Assembly: GCA_964449295.1 (NCBI GenBank)
Contig: CAYUZN010000113.1
Coordinates: 1 to 6,005, forward strand
Direction: 5' to 3'
Source: CANJJB01 sp964449295
GTDB taxonomy: Bacteria > Chlamydiota > Chlamydiia > Chlamydiales > Rhabdochlamydiaceae
Length of the DNA stretch: 6,005 nucleotides
Part shown: piece by piece, positions 1-6,005 of the stretch
How the letters are laid out: every line of letters starts with the position of its first letter
How positions within the stretch are numbered: the first letter of the stretch is position 1
Translations under genes and position numbers: made by a program
The notes under the pieces: generated by a model
The model's database searches: none
Told to the model about the DNA's origin: nothing
Seen by the model: the letters and a program-made list of their open reading frames with translations, nothing else

Positions 1-8
1 TTAGCCGA

Positions 9-740
9 ATGGCAGGGAGACCTCCGTCTTTATTACCAAAAGATCTTCCAAAAGAAAAATTTCATGAATTATTTAAGGATCTAGGCTTCATGACAGAGGA
101 TCCGTTTCCAAAGGACATAACACCTAACAAGTTTTGTATCTTACCTGCCGATTGGTGGGAAGTAGAGAAAAGAATGAATGAGATAGTCGCTTTTATAGAC
201 AGCTCACCACATACTCAAAAAGGTCGTATGAGCTTTTTAGGTTCTGGAAGGAAATTAAGTCTAAAAGAAACTCAATTTTTACAAAATAAAGTAAATGAAA
301 TGGTAGATAACGATATAAAATGTAAGTGCCAAGATCTCTTGAAAAAGGAGGATATTACAGATCTACATGGTGCTTATATTTTAACAGCAACTATCAAAAA
401 ACCCAAAGCTGCAACAACAAGCTTTCGTTGGGAAAGTAAAGATTCTCCTCATGTATTAACAGAGAAAAGCGATAAAGAGGAAGAGACTTTACTTTTAGGA
501 ACAAGTCCTGATGGAACTCTAAGAAGTTGTTACTTTGACATAACTCTATTTAGTCCTGAACCAACTAATTTTAAAGAATTAATGTCTAGAATTGATGACA
601 TAACTAAAAGAAACATTCATTATGTAACAAGAAATCGAAAAAAACCCCCTTCTATTGCCACATGTTTAAATGAAATACAAAACACTCTCTTAAGAATTAA
701 TAAGTTTATAGAGTGTTGCAATACCCTAACATCTTCATAA
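9..740 (+). CDS. Unrecognised 243-residue soluble protein (possibly 5'-partial)
   Basis: I do not recognise this protein. The reading frame is also open through the 8 bases before the ATG, and no ribosome site can be seen there, so the true start may lie outside the window. The product is hydrophilic and highly charged, with no signal peptide and no membrane segment. Residues 1-40 are rich in proline and lysine. A Trp-Trp pair sits at 49-50, followed by a stretch likely to be helical (51-63 and 84-115). Residues 120-182 look like beta segments around a charged loop (152-160), and 186-238 looks helical again. There are seven cysteines (43, 105, 107, 174, 219, 236, 237), but their spacing suggests no known metal site. 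The gene ends in TAA followed directly by TAG and converges on lpdA with 9 bases between stops. Hand counts on sampled 60-base lines give roughly 30% G+C, against about 42% in the operon. A lineage-specific gene is the likeliest reading; no function is assigned. Confidence 0.7.
   Translation: MAGRPPSLLPKDLPKEKFHELFKDLGFMTEDPFPKDITPNKFCILPADWWEVEKRMNEIVAFIDSSPHTQKGRMSFLGSGRKLSLKETQFLQNKVNEMVDNDIKCKCQDLLKKEDITDLHGAYILTATIKKPKAATTSFRWESKDSPHVLTEKSDKEEETLLLGTSPDGTLRSCYFDITLFSPEPTNFKELMSRIDDITKRNIHYVTRNRKKPPSIATCLNEIQNTLLRINKFIECCNTLTSS
681..717 (-). terminator. Possible weak terminator of the suc operon
   Basis: An 8-base perfect inverted repeat, AACACTCT (681-688) with AGAGTGTT (710-717), can extend inward by a second 4-base pairing, CTTA (689-692) with TAAG (701-704), across a 5-base bulge, leaving an 8-base loop. 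Read on the reverse strand it starts 33 bases after the lpdA stop and is followed by a T-rich stretch, TTGTATTTCATTT. This fits a weak intrinsic terminator for sucA-sucB-lpdA placed inside the 3' coding end of the opposing gene. The stem is only 3/8 G+C and the T run is interrupted, so this is tentative. Read forward, no T run follows, so it should not stop transcription of the left-hand gene. Confidence 0.33.
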
Positions 741-749
741 TAGACCTCT

Positions 750-2117
750 CTAACGGTGAATAGCTTTTTTATGGAGAGCTAAACAGGCTTCTTTGATCGC
801 CTCAGAAAGTGTCGGGTGTGCGCAAGGTGTTTGGGCAAGATCTAAAGCTGTGAGTTTTTTTTGAATAGCAAGGCAGCCTTCTGCAATTAATTCTGAAGCA
901 TGAGCGCCGATAATATGCATGCCTAAAATTTTATCCGTTGTTTTATCAGATAACACTTTAACAAATCCTTCCTCTTCACCATTACACTTGGCTCTTGAAT
1001 TCACTTTAAACGCGCAGCTAGCTACATTGTAAGAGAGATTGAGTGCCTTGGCCTCAGATTCAGTCAGGCCGACAGCTCCCACTTCTGGCTCTGTGTAGAC
1101 AACATTAGGGATGGCCATATATTCAATTTTAGGAGATTTTCCCGCTATGATTTCAGCAACAGCCATCCCCTCTTCTGAGGCTTTGTGAGCGAGCATTGGT
1201 CCATCGATAATATCCCCAATGGCAAAAATATTAGAAACTGTCGTCCGAAATTGTCCATCAACTGCGATAAAACCTTTAGCATTGGGAGTAATACCAAGAG
1301 CTTCAAGACCCAAAGTCTGTGTATAAGGCCGTCTTCCGACTGCTACTAAAACAGCGTCTGCTGTCATATCTTGAGTAGAGGTTTTAATGAGCACAGACTG
1401 TGATGAAATCTCAGCCCCTGTTACCTTTGATGAAAGATGAAACGTCATCCCTTGTGAGGTTAAAATTCTTTGGAGCTCTTTTGAAATATCGTCATCCAAT
1501 GTGGGACAAATCTTATCTAAAAACTCAATGAACTCAACATGAGCGCCCAATCTACTGTAGACAGAACCGAGTTCAACGCCAATGATGCCTGCTCCAATCA
1601 CAAGCAGCTTTTTAGGCACGTGCTCGAAGGCAAGCGCACCTGTTGATGAAACAACTCTCTTTTCATCAAAAGGAAGAAAAGGAAGTGCAATTGGCTCTGA
1701 GCCTGTAGCTAAGATGATAAATTTTGTCTGGATGACATCTTGACTTAGCTGAAGAGAGGTAGGTGTTAGAATTTTAGCTGCTTCTTTTAAGTAAGTGACT
1801 TTGTTTTTCTTAAAAAGACCCAAAATTCCTTCGTTAAAGCCTTTAATAACGCTTTGTTTGCGCGTCATCATCTCAGATAACTTAAATGAGACTTTCTCTG
1901 CTTGTATGCCAAATCTAGCAGCTTCCTTAGACATCCTCCAATAAAGCTCTGAGGCGTGCAGAAGCGTTTTAGATGGGATACAACCAGTGTTTAGACATGT
2001 GCCTCCAGGCTCTCCCCTTTTGTCGATACAAGCCACTTTAAAGCCCAACTGAGCAGCCCGAATGGCTGCCACATAACCACCTGGGCCTGCCCCAATCACA
2101 ACGACATCAAATTCCAT
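750..2117 (-). CDS. lpdA: Dihydrolipoyl dehydrogenase (E3 subunit)
   Basis: This is the FAD flavoprotein that reoxidises dihydrolipoyl groups on E2 and passes the electrons to NAD+, the last step of 2-oxo acid dehydrogenase complexes in the cytoplasm. At 455 residues it has normal family length. The FAD-binding GAGPGGYVAA motif is at 9-18. The redox-active disulfide is C41/C46 in GGTCLNTGCIPSK. The NAD-binding glycine motif VIGAGIIGVELGS is at 173-185. The second FAD motif, FAIGDIIDGPMLAHKA, is at 298-313. The C-terminal dimerisation domain ends with the catalytic pair H434 and E439 in HPTLSEA. The ATG lies inside the end of sucB (11-base overlap). Only a poor ribosome site (GGG about 5 bases upstream) is visible, which suggests translational coupling to sucB. 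Its place after sucB marks it as the E3 of the 2-oxoglutarate complex, although it may also serve pyruvate dehydrogenase or glycine cleavage if no second copy exists. No defects are seen. Confidence 0.97.
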   Translation of the reverse strand: MEFDVVVIGAGPGGYVAAIRAAQLGFKVACIDKRGEPGGTCLNTGCIPSKTLLHASELYWRMSKEAARFGIQAEKVSFKLSEMMTRKQSVIKGFNEGILGLFKKNKVTYLKEAAKILTPTSLQLSQDVIQTKFIILATGSEPIALPFLPFDEKRVVSSTGALAFEHVPKKLLVIGAGIIGVELGSVYSRLGAHVEFIEFLDKICPTLDDDISKELQRILTSQGMTFHLSSKVTGAEISSQSVLIKTSTQDMTADAVLVAVGRRPYTQTLGLEALGITPNAKGFIAVDGQFRTTVSNIFAIGDIIDGPMLAHKASEEGMAVAEIIAGKSPKIEYMAIPNVVYTEPEVGAVGLTESEAKALNLSYNVASCAFKVNSRAKCNGEEEGFVKVLSDKTTDKILGMHIIGAHASELIAEGCLAIQKKLTALDLAQTPCAHPTLSEAIKEACLALHKKAIHR

Positions 2118-3156
2118 TTATACCCAAAATGTTTGTAGGATCTTCTAGATGCTCTTTTATACGAACAAGAAATTGGACCGCTTCTTTCCCATCGATGATG
2201 CGGTGATCATAAGACAGTGCGAGATACATCATCGGTCTTATGACGATTTGATCGTTGACAACAATGGGGCGTTTGACAATCGCATGCATCCCTAAAATGG
2301 CACTCTGTGGAGGGTTAAGTATCGGTGTTGACAAAAGAGAGCCAAAAACCCCTCCATTGGTGATGGTGAAAATCCCCCCTCTTAAATCATCAAAAGCAAT
2401 TGAGCCGTCTCGTGCTTTCTTAGCAAAATTCTCGAGTTGTTTTTCAATCTCTCCCAAAGAGAGGCTCTCACACTTTTGAATGACAGGAACCATGAGGCCT
2501 TTATCTGTTGAGACAGCCACACCAATGTTACAGTTCTCAAATGAGACAATCTCATCCCCTTCCAAAAAAGCTCCCACATCGGGATACTCTTTGAGGGCAA
2601 AGACAACAGCTTTGACAAAAAAAGACATAAAGCCAAGCTTGACTCCATATTTTGTCTGAAAACGCTCTTTTTCTTTCGCTCTAATCTCGATGATTTTTGT
2701 CATGTCAACTTCATTAAATGTCGTGAGCATCGCAGTTGTATTTTTAACATCGACGAGCTTTTGAGCAATTGTCTTACGAAGAGATGACATTTTTCTTCTT
2801 TTGCTAGAAGATAGTGCTGGCTGTGTTACAGCAGCAGGTGTCTTTAACTCAGCTATAAATTCAGCTGCTCCTTTTCTTAACGATGTAGTTTGTACTGCGG
2901 AAGGAGCTGAGGAGACTTTGACATCTGTATCAATTGCCCCAATCACATCACCTATTTTAACCTTTGCGCCCACACTTACAGTCAGTGTGAGTTGTCCTGC
3001 TGCTTTTGCATAAATGACTTGGTTAACTTTATCTGTTTCAAGCTCGAGAATCTCTTCATCTTGGGCAACGAATGATCCAGAAGGTTTTAAAATGTTGCTG
3101 ATGGTCGCCTCAGAAATCGACTCTCCAATCGTAGGAACTGTGATGTCAACTTTCAT
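2107..3156 (-). CDS. sucB: Dihydrolipoamide succinyltransferase (E2o), short form without subunit-binding domain
   Basis: This is the core E2 enzyme of the 2-oxoglutarate dehydrogenase complex. It transfers the succinyl group from its lipoyl arm to CoA in the TCA cycle. The N-terminal lipoyl domain covers about residues 1-76, with the lipoylated lysine K43 in ETDKVNQ. A linker rich in Ala, Ser, Thr and Pro runs from about 77 to 118. The catalytic acyltransferase domain runs from about 119 to the end. It carries AMLTTFNEVDM (142-152), a TITNGGVFGS motif and the active-site signature with H318 and D322 in SYDHRIIDG. The TFNE, GGVFGS and NPPQSAILGMH motifs point to succinyltransferase rather than acetyltransferase. 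At 349 residues it is clearly shorter than the roughly 400 of E. coli SucB, and no peripheral subunit-binding domain can be found in the linker, a layout like mitochondrial DLST. The start overlaps the sucA stop as ATGA and has a strong ribosome site. Confidence 0.96.
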   Translation of the reverse strand: MKVDITVPTIGESISEATISNILKPSGSFVAQDEEILELETDKVNQVIYAKAAGQLTLTVSVGAKVKIGDVIGAIDTDVKVSSAPSAVQTTSLRKGAAEFIAELKTPAAVTQPALSSSKRRKMSSLRKTIAQKLVDVKNTTAMLTTFNEVDMTKIIEIRAKEKERFQTKYGVKLGFMSFFVKAVVFALKEYPDVGAFLEGDEIVSFENCNIGVAVSTDKGLMVPVIQKCESLSLGEIEKQLENFAKKARDGSIAFDDLRGGIFTITNGGVFGSLLSTPILNPPQSAILGMHAIVKRPIVVNDQIVIRPMMYLALSYDHRIIDGKEAVQFLVRIKEHLEDPTNILGINGI

Positions 3157-5777
3157 GCGAGCGCCTCCTTCAAAAATTGCTTAAGCTGAACCTGGTGTGC
3201 GTGAAAAGAGCCAACAGCTGTTGCCGCACTTCTCTCTCTTCCTATATATTTAATAGGCATTGAAAGCAATTCTTGTAAAATAGGAGAGATGTAGCTAAAA
3301 GCTCCCATGTTGGCTGGCTCCTCTTGTACCCAACACACCTCTTTAAACTCAGAATATTTGGAAACAAGAGTTTTAAATTTCTCTTTGTTGAAAGGATAGA
3401 GCTGCTCAATACGAATAATGGCAATATCATCAGGCACCTGCTGCGCCATCAAATCGTAATACACTCTGCCTGAGCAGAAAATCATTTTTCTGGGAGATTT
3501 GTTAGACCTCGTCTCATCTAAAAACTCTTCAAATCCACCTGTGGCAAATTCTTTTAAAGGACTCACACACTGTGGGTGGCGAAGAAGTGCTTTAGGTGTC
3601 ATTAAGATCAGGGGCATTTTCTGTTTTTGCAAAGCTTGCCTTCTTAAGAGATGAAATAACTGACTAGGAGTTGTACAATTAACAACACACATATTGTTAT
3701 GCCCACACAGCTGTAAAAATCGCTCTAGTCTGCCTGAAGAATGCTCGGGCCCCTGCCCTTCATAACCGTGAGGTAAGAAAAGGGAGAGATTTGAAACAAG
3801 ACTCCATTTTTGCTGAGAAGCTGCTATAAACTGATCGATGATCACTTGCGCGCCGTTACAAAAATCCCCATACTGCGCCTCCCAAACCGTGAGGCCATGC
3901 GCTTTAGATAAACTATAGCCAAATTCAAATCCTAAGACTGCAAATTCAGAGAGTTCAGAATTATAGACACTAAAAGAGGCTTGCCCTTTTTTTAAGTGAG
4001 CAAGAGGGATATAATACTTATCTTCCTCTTCTTGATCTGTCCAGATGGCATGGCGCTGTGAGAACGTTCCTCGTCCCGAATCTTGACCAGACAGACGTAT
4101 AGGAACATTTTGAGTGAGTAAAGACGCATACGCTAAGTGTTCGGCAAGAGCCCAATCAATTGATTGAGTCATCATCGCCAGCCTCTCACTTAAGAGACGC
4201 TTAATCTTAGGATTGAGATGAAACCCTTCAGGCACCTTGCAAAAAATTTGCGCCAGCTCTTTAAGTGTCTCTTCTGAAACTTTAGTCTCACACGTGGAAG
4301 AGAGATCTTGAACGGTCTCTTTGGGTATAGTTTTGATCGTATCGAAAGTTTGTTGCAATTGAGCTTTAAACTTGACTTCAGCTAAATTCGCTTTTTCTTG
4401 TGTTAAAATGTTTTGCTGAATGAGGAGATCTTTATACATATCTCTGATCGATTTTTTACGTCTGATCAAGCGGTATTCGAGTGGTTGTGTGAACGCAGGC
4501 TCATCCCCTTCATTGTGACCATATTTTCTGTAACAGTTCAGATCTAAAAAAACATCGCAGTGAAAAGTTTGCCGGATTTGAAGAGCCAGTTTTGCAGCCA
4601 GCACACATTCTTCAGGCTTCTCTGCATTCACATGAAAGACAGGAGCTCCAAAGGCTTTGGCAACATCTGTGCAATAATGTGTCGATCTGCTGTCTTTGGG
4701 CAAAGTTGTAAAACCAATTTGGTTATTGATCACGATATGAAGCGTTCCTCCTGTTTCATAACCAGAAAGACCCCCCATTTGCAGCGTTTCGTAGACAACA
4801 CCTTGACCTGCAAGTGAGGCATCTCCGTGCACAAGAATAGGAATCACCTCTTTTTTGCCTTTGATCTCTTGACGTCCCCTGGCCTGCCCTTCGACAACGG
4901 GATCAACTGCTTCTAAATGACTCGGATTGGCAGAGAGCGTCACAAACATCTGCTTCCCATTTCTTGTCGTCAGATAGGCGGTAAAACCTTTGTGATATTT
5001 GACATCACCTGTTCCTTCTAATAAACCAGGTGAGTAGTTATCTTCAAACTCATGAAAAATTAAGCCGTAGGATTTATTCAGGATACTGGCAAGGACATTG
5101 AGCCTTCCTCTATGAGCCATTCCCATAACGATTTCAGAGGCCCCTTCGTCACTAGCTATATCTAAAATGGCTCCCAACATCGGAATAAACGTCTCTGCCC
5201 CCTCTAGAGAAAATCTCTTTTGTCCCACATATTTTGTATGGAGAAACGTCTCAAACAGCTCTGCTTTATTTAAATCTTCTAAAATTCTCTCTTTTTCTTG
5301 AACAGACAACGTAGGAAAAGAGAGTGCTTCCAATTTTTCTTGAATCCATTTTTCTAAAGCAGGCGATCTGAATCCCATATACTCAATTCCCATAGAGCCG
5401 GCGTAGATATTTTTTAATTTCTCTATAAGTGCTTTAAGAGGAATCTCTTTTTCTGTAAAAAGCCCACACGTAGGAAATAATTGATCTAAATCCTCTTTCT
5501 TAAATCCATTGTGTTCTAGCTCAAGTTCTGCAATAGGTTTAAGTGGAGAGGTATTGAGAGGATTGATATCTGCTGCTAAATGACCATAGAGTCTGTAATT
5601 TTGAATCAAATGATAAACTTTAAGATCGGAGCTTGCTTCCCCATTGGAAAGGCTTGCTGCAACCTCCCATCCCGAGAAAAAATTTTGCCACGAAGGCTCT
5701 AAGCTGGTAGGATCTACCTTATATTTGTGATAAAGCTCATCTAGCCAGGCAAGATTAGAAAAAGAAAGACCGTTCAT
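3153..5777 (-). CDS. sucA: 2-oxoglutarate dehydrogenase E1 component
   Basis: This is the thiamine diphosphate-dependent E1o, which decarboxylates 2-oxoglutarate and succinylates the lipoyl arm of SucB. At 874 residues it is slightly shorter than E. coli SucA (about 930) but complete. The N-terminal segment LAWLDELYHKYKVDP (9-23) matches the family's E2-docking region and supports this start. The catalytic core follows with MAHRGRLN (H222), KYHKGF (H262) and SANPSHLEAVDPVVEGQARG (H287). The diphosphate/Mg site is HGDA...NN (D319, N351-N352), and YRKYGHNEGDEP (H421) comes next. The transketolase-like pyrimidine domain has GQDSGRGTFSQRHA (564-577), WEAQYGDFCNGAQ (632-644) and LPHGYEGQGPEHSS (668-681). 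The C-terminal domain has WVQEEPANMGA (816-826). It is the first gene of the operon and overlaps sucB by 4 bases. A purine run, AGAGAGGG, sits only 2 bases before the ATG, closer than ideal. One small oddity is GRERSAATAVG (846-856), where relatives such as E. coli have GRPASASPAVG. Confidence 0.97.
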   Translation of the reverse strand: MNGLSFSNLAWLDELYHKYKVDPTSLEPSWQNFFSGWEVAASLSNGEASSDLKVYHLIQNYRLYGHLAADINPLNTSPLKPIAELELEHNGFKKEDLDQLFPTCGLFTEKEIPLKALIEKLKNIYAGSMGIEYMGFRSPALEKWIQEKLEALSFPTLSVQEKERILEDLNKAELFETFLHTKYVGQKRFSLEGAETFIPMLGAILDIASDEGASEIVMGMAHRGRLNVLASILNKSYGLIFHEFEDNYSPGLLEGTGDVKYHKGFTAYLTTRNGKQMFVTLSANPSHLEAVDPVVEGQARGRQEIKGKKEVIPILVHGDASLAGQGVVYETLQMGGLSGYETGGTLHIVINNQIGFTTLPKDSRSTHYCTDVAKAFGAPVFHVNAEKPEECVLAAKLALQIRQTFHCDVFLDLNCYRKYGHNEGDEPAFTQPLEYRLIRRKKSIRDMYKDLLIQQNILTQEKANLAEVKFKAQLQQTFDTIKTIPKETVQDLSSTCETKVSEETLKELAQIFCKVPEGFHLNPKIKRLLSERLAMMTQSIDWALAEHLAYASLLTQNVPIRLSGQDSGRGTFSQRHAIWTDQEEEDKYYIPLAHLKKGQASFSVYNSELSEFAVLGFEFGYSLSKAHGLTVWEAQYGDFCNGAQVIIDQFIAASQQKWSLVSNLSLFLPHGYEGQGPEHSSGRLERFLQLCGHNNMCVVNCTTPSQLFHLLRRQALQKQKMPLILMTPKALLRHPQCVSPLKEFATGGFEEFLDETRSNKSPRKMIFCSGRVYYDLMAQQVPDDIAIIRIEQLYPFNKEKFKTLVSKYSEFKEVCWVQEEPANMGAFSYISPILQELLSMPIKYIGRERSAATAVGSFHAHQVQLKQFLKEALA
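3164..3170 (-). promoter_or_regulatory. Strong ribosome binding site of sucB
   Basis: On the reverse strand AAGGAGG lies 7 bases before the sucB ATG, a near-perfect Shine-Dalgarno sequence at ideal spacing. It lies within the last codons of sucA, so sucB can be initiated independently as well as by re-initiation at the ATGA overlap. It fixes the sucB start codon with confidence. Confidence 0.88.
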
Positions 5778-5824
5778 TTCCCTCTCTTACCATATCAAAT
5801 AATTTTTATAAATAAAAGAGTTCA

Positions 5825-5853
5825 TTGAAAATAAATGCACGCTTGTATATACA
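5825..5853 (+). promoter_or_regulatory. Candidate sigma70-type promoter of the right-hand gene
   Basis: TTGAAA at 5825-5830 matches five of six bases of the -35 consensus. TATACA at 5848-5853, 17 bases further on, matches the strongest four bases of the -10 consensus; TATATA at 5846-5851 is an alternative with a 15-base gap. Transcription would begin near 5860, giving a leader of about 24 bases. The -10 element lies within the palindrome TGTATATACA. Confidence 0.45.
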
Positions 5854-5869
5854 GACAGACAATCTTTTT

Positions 5870-5879
5870 AGGATGAGGT
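5870..5879 (+). promoter_or_regulatory. Ribosome binding site of the right-hand gene
   Basis: AGGATGAGGT contains two Shine-Dalgarno-like cores before the ATG at 5884: AGGA ending 10 bases away and GAGGT ending 4 bases away. Together they support this ATG as the true start. Confidence 0.65.
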
Positions 5880-5883
5880 AATA

Positions 5884-6005
5884 ATGAATATCAAGAGTGA
5901 AAGGCTAAAAAAGTTGGAAGCAGAACTGCAAGATTTAGATCAGTGGCTTAGACTTGGCCTTGTTCCAAAAAAAGATCTTGAAAATCACAAAGGTGAAATC
6001 GTGAT
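5884..6005 (+). CDS. Conserved short-protein N-terminus, chlamydial-type (3'-partial)
   Basis: Only the first 40 codons lie in the window, and the frame runs open off the right edge. The translation starts MNIKSERLKKLEAELQDLDQ and continues through WLRLGLVPKKDLENHKGEIV. Residues 4-22 have the heptad-like spacing of leucines (8, 11, 15, 18, 22) expected of an amphipathic helix or coiled coil. They are followed by a short LGLVPKKD turn and a second charged helix. There is no signal peptide. The gene is transcribed away from sucA and has its own ribosome site. From memory this resembles a small hypothetical protein encoded next to sucA in Chlamydia (the CT_053 family), but I could not verify that and no function is known to me. 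The assignment as a real gene is firm; the family link is tentative. Confidence 0.8.
   Translation, partial: MNIKSERLKKLEAELQDLDQWLRLGLVPKKDLENHKGEIV

Larger units (their letters stand above)
5778..5883. promoter_or_regulatory. Divergent AT-rich intergenic region between sucA and the right-hand gene
   Basis: This 106-base gap separates two genes transcribed outward and must hold the promoter of the suc operon and probably that of the right-hand gene. The half next to sucA (5791-5820) is very AT-rich. On the reverse strand it contains TATAAA (5810-5805) with a poor -35-like TTTTCA 15 bases upstream; I could not find a better reverse promoter, so the sucA start site is undetermined. The half next to the forward gene has a better promoter candidate, a 10-base palindrome TGTATATACA (5844-5853) and a short tandem ACAG/ACAG repeat (5851-5858). 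No riboswitch-like structure or known operator was recognised. Confidence 0.6.

Noticed and set aside
14..25. Short GGAG/CTCC hairpin near the left edge
   Set aside because: The arms are only four bases and the loop is too small; it lies within coding sequence and is probably chance.
746..778. CTCTC/GAGAG inverted repeat with a T run, considered as a terminator for the left-hand gene
   Set aside because: The T run lies in the loop rather than after the stem, and the stem is short, so it does not fit an intrinsic terminator on either strand.
2255..2479. Forward 74-codon open frame inside sucB
   Set aside because: It lies wholly antisense to conserved sucB catalytic codons, has no ribosome site, and its translation has no recognisable features.
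2382..2648. Reverse 88-codon open frame inside sucB
   Set aside because: It is an alternative frame of the sucB coding strand; the sucB frame carries all the conserved motifs.
2801..3013. Forward 70-codon open frame opposite the SucB linker and lipoyl domain
   Set aside because: It is an antisense shadow of the Ala/Ser/Thr-rich linker, with no start signal.
3242..3430. Reverse 62-codon open frame inside sucA
   Set aside because: It is an out-of-frame shadow of the conserved SucA C-terminal domain.
4560..4817. Forward 85-codon open frame inside sucA
   Set aside because: It is antisense to the thiamine diphosphate-binding part of SucA, with no ribosome site or recognisable product.
5831..5862. 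Reverse-strand promoter for sucA using TTGTCT (5862-5857)
   Set aside because: The -35 match is fair, but no acceptable -10 element occurs 16-18 bases downstream.
1..6005. Search for CRISPR arrays, insertion sequences, tRNA genes and toxin-antitoxin pairs
   Set aside because: No regular repeats, transposase motifs, terminal inverted repeats, tRNA-like cloverleaf or paired small genes were seen; nearly all of the window is accounted for by five genes.

Overview
The window is a stretch of bacterial chromosome dominated by one metabolic operon. The reverse strand carries a complete 2-oxoglutarate dehydrogenase operon in the order sucA (E1o, 5777 to 3153), sucB (E2o, 3156 to 2107) and lpdA (E3, 2117 to 750). 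The three genes are packed with a 4-base overlap and an 11-base overlap. Two forward-strand genes flank the operon: an unrecognised 243-residue protein that converges on lpdA from the left, and the first 40 codons of a gene that diverges from sucA on the right.

The best guess at origin is a member of the Chlamydiae, probably an environmental (Parachlamydia-, Simkania- or Waddlia-like) lineage. This rests on recalled similarity, not on a search. The lipoyl motif DKVNQVIYA, the shortened E2o and the short LGLVPKKD-containing protein next to sucA all resemble what I remember of the chlamydial suc locus. The proteins themselves are ordinary enough that another bacterial group cannot be excluded.

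Layout. Positions 1-740 hold the unknown gene, which is visibly AT-richer than the operon and may begin before the window. The 9-base gap at 741-749 separates convergent stops, and a terminator-like inverted repeat for the suc operon lies inside the 3' end of the unknown gene. Positions 750-5777 are the operon. Positions 5778-5883 (106 bases) are an AT-rich divergent regulatory region with a plausible promoter for the right-hand gene. Positions 5884-6005 are the start of that gene.

How the genes work together. E1o decarboxylates 2-oxoglutarate with thiamine diphosphate, E2o carries the succinyl group on a lipoyl arm and passes it to CoA, and E3 reoxidises the arm with FAD and NAD+. All expected catalytic residues are visible, so the enzymes look functional. 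The most notable departure from the usual bacterial design is that the E2o has a lipoyl domain and a catalytic domain but no recognisable peripheral subunit-binding domain between them. How the E3 encoded next door joins the complex is therefore open. I see no mobile elements, CRISPR arrays, RNA genes or clearly new system in this window.
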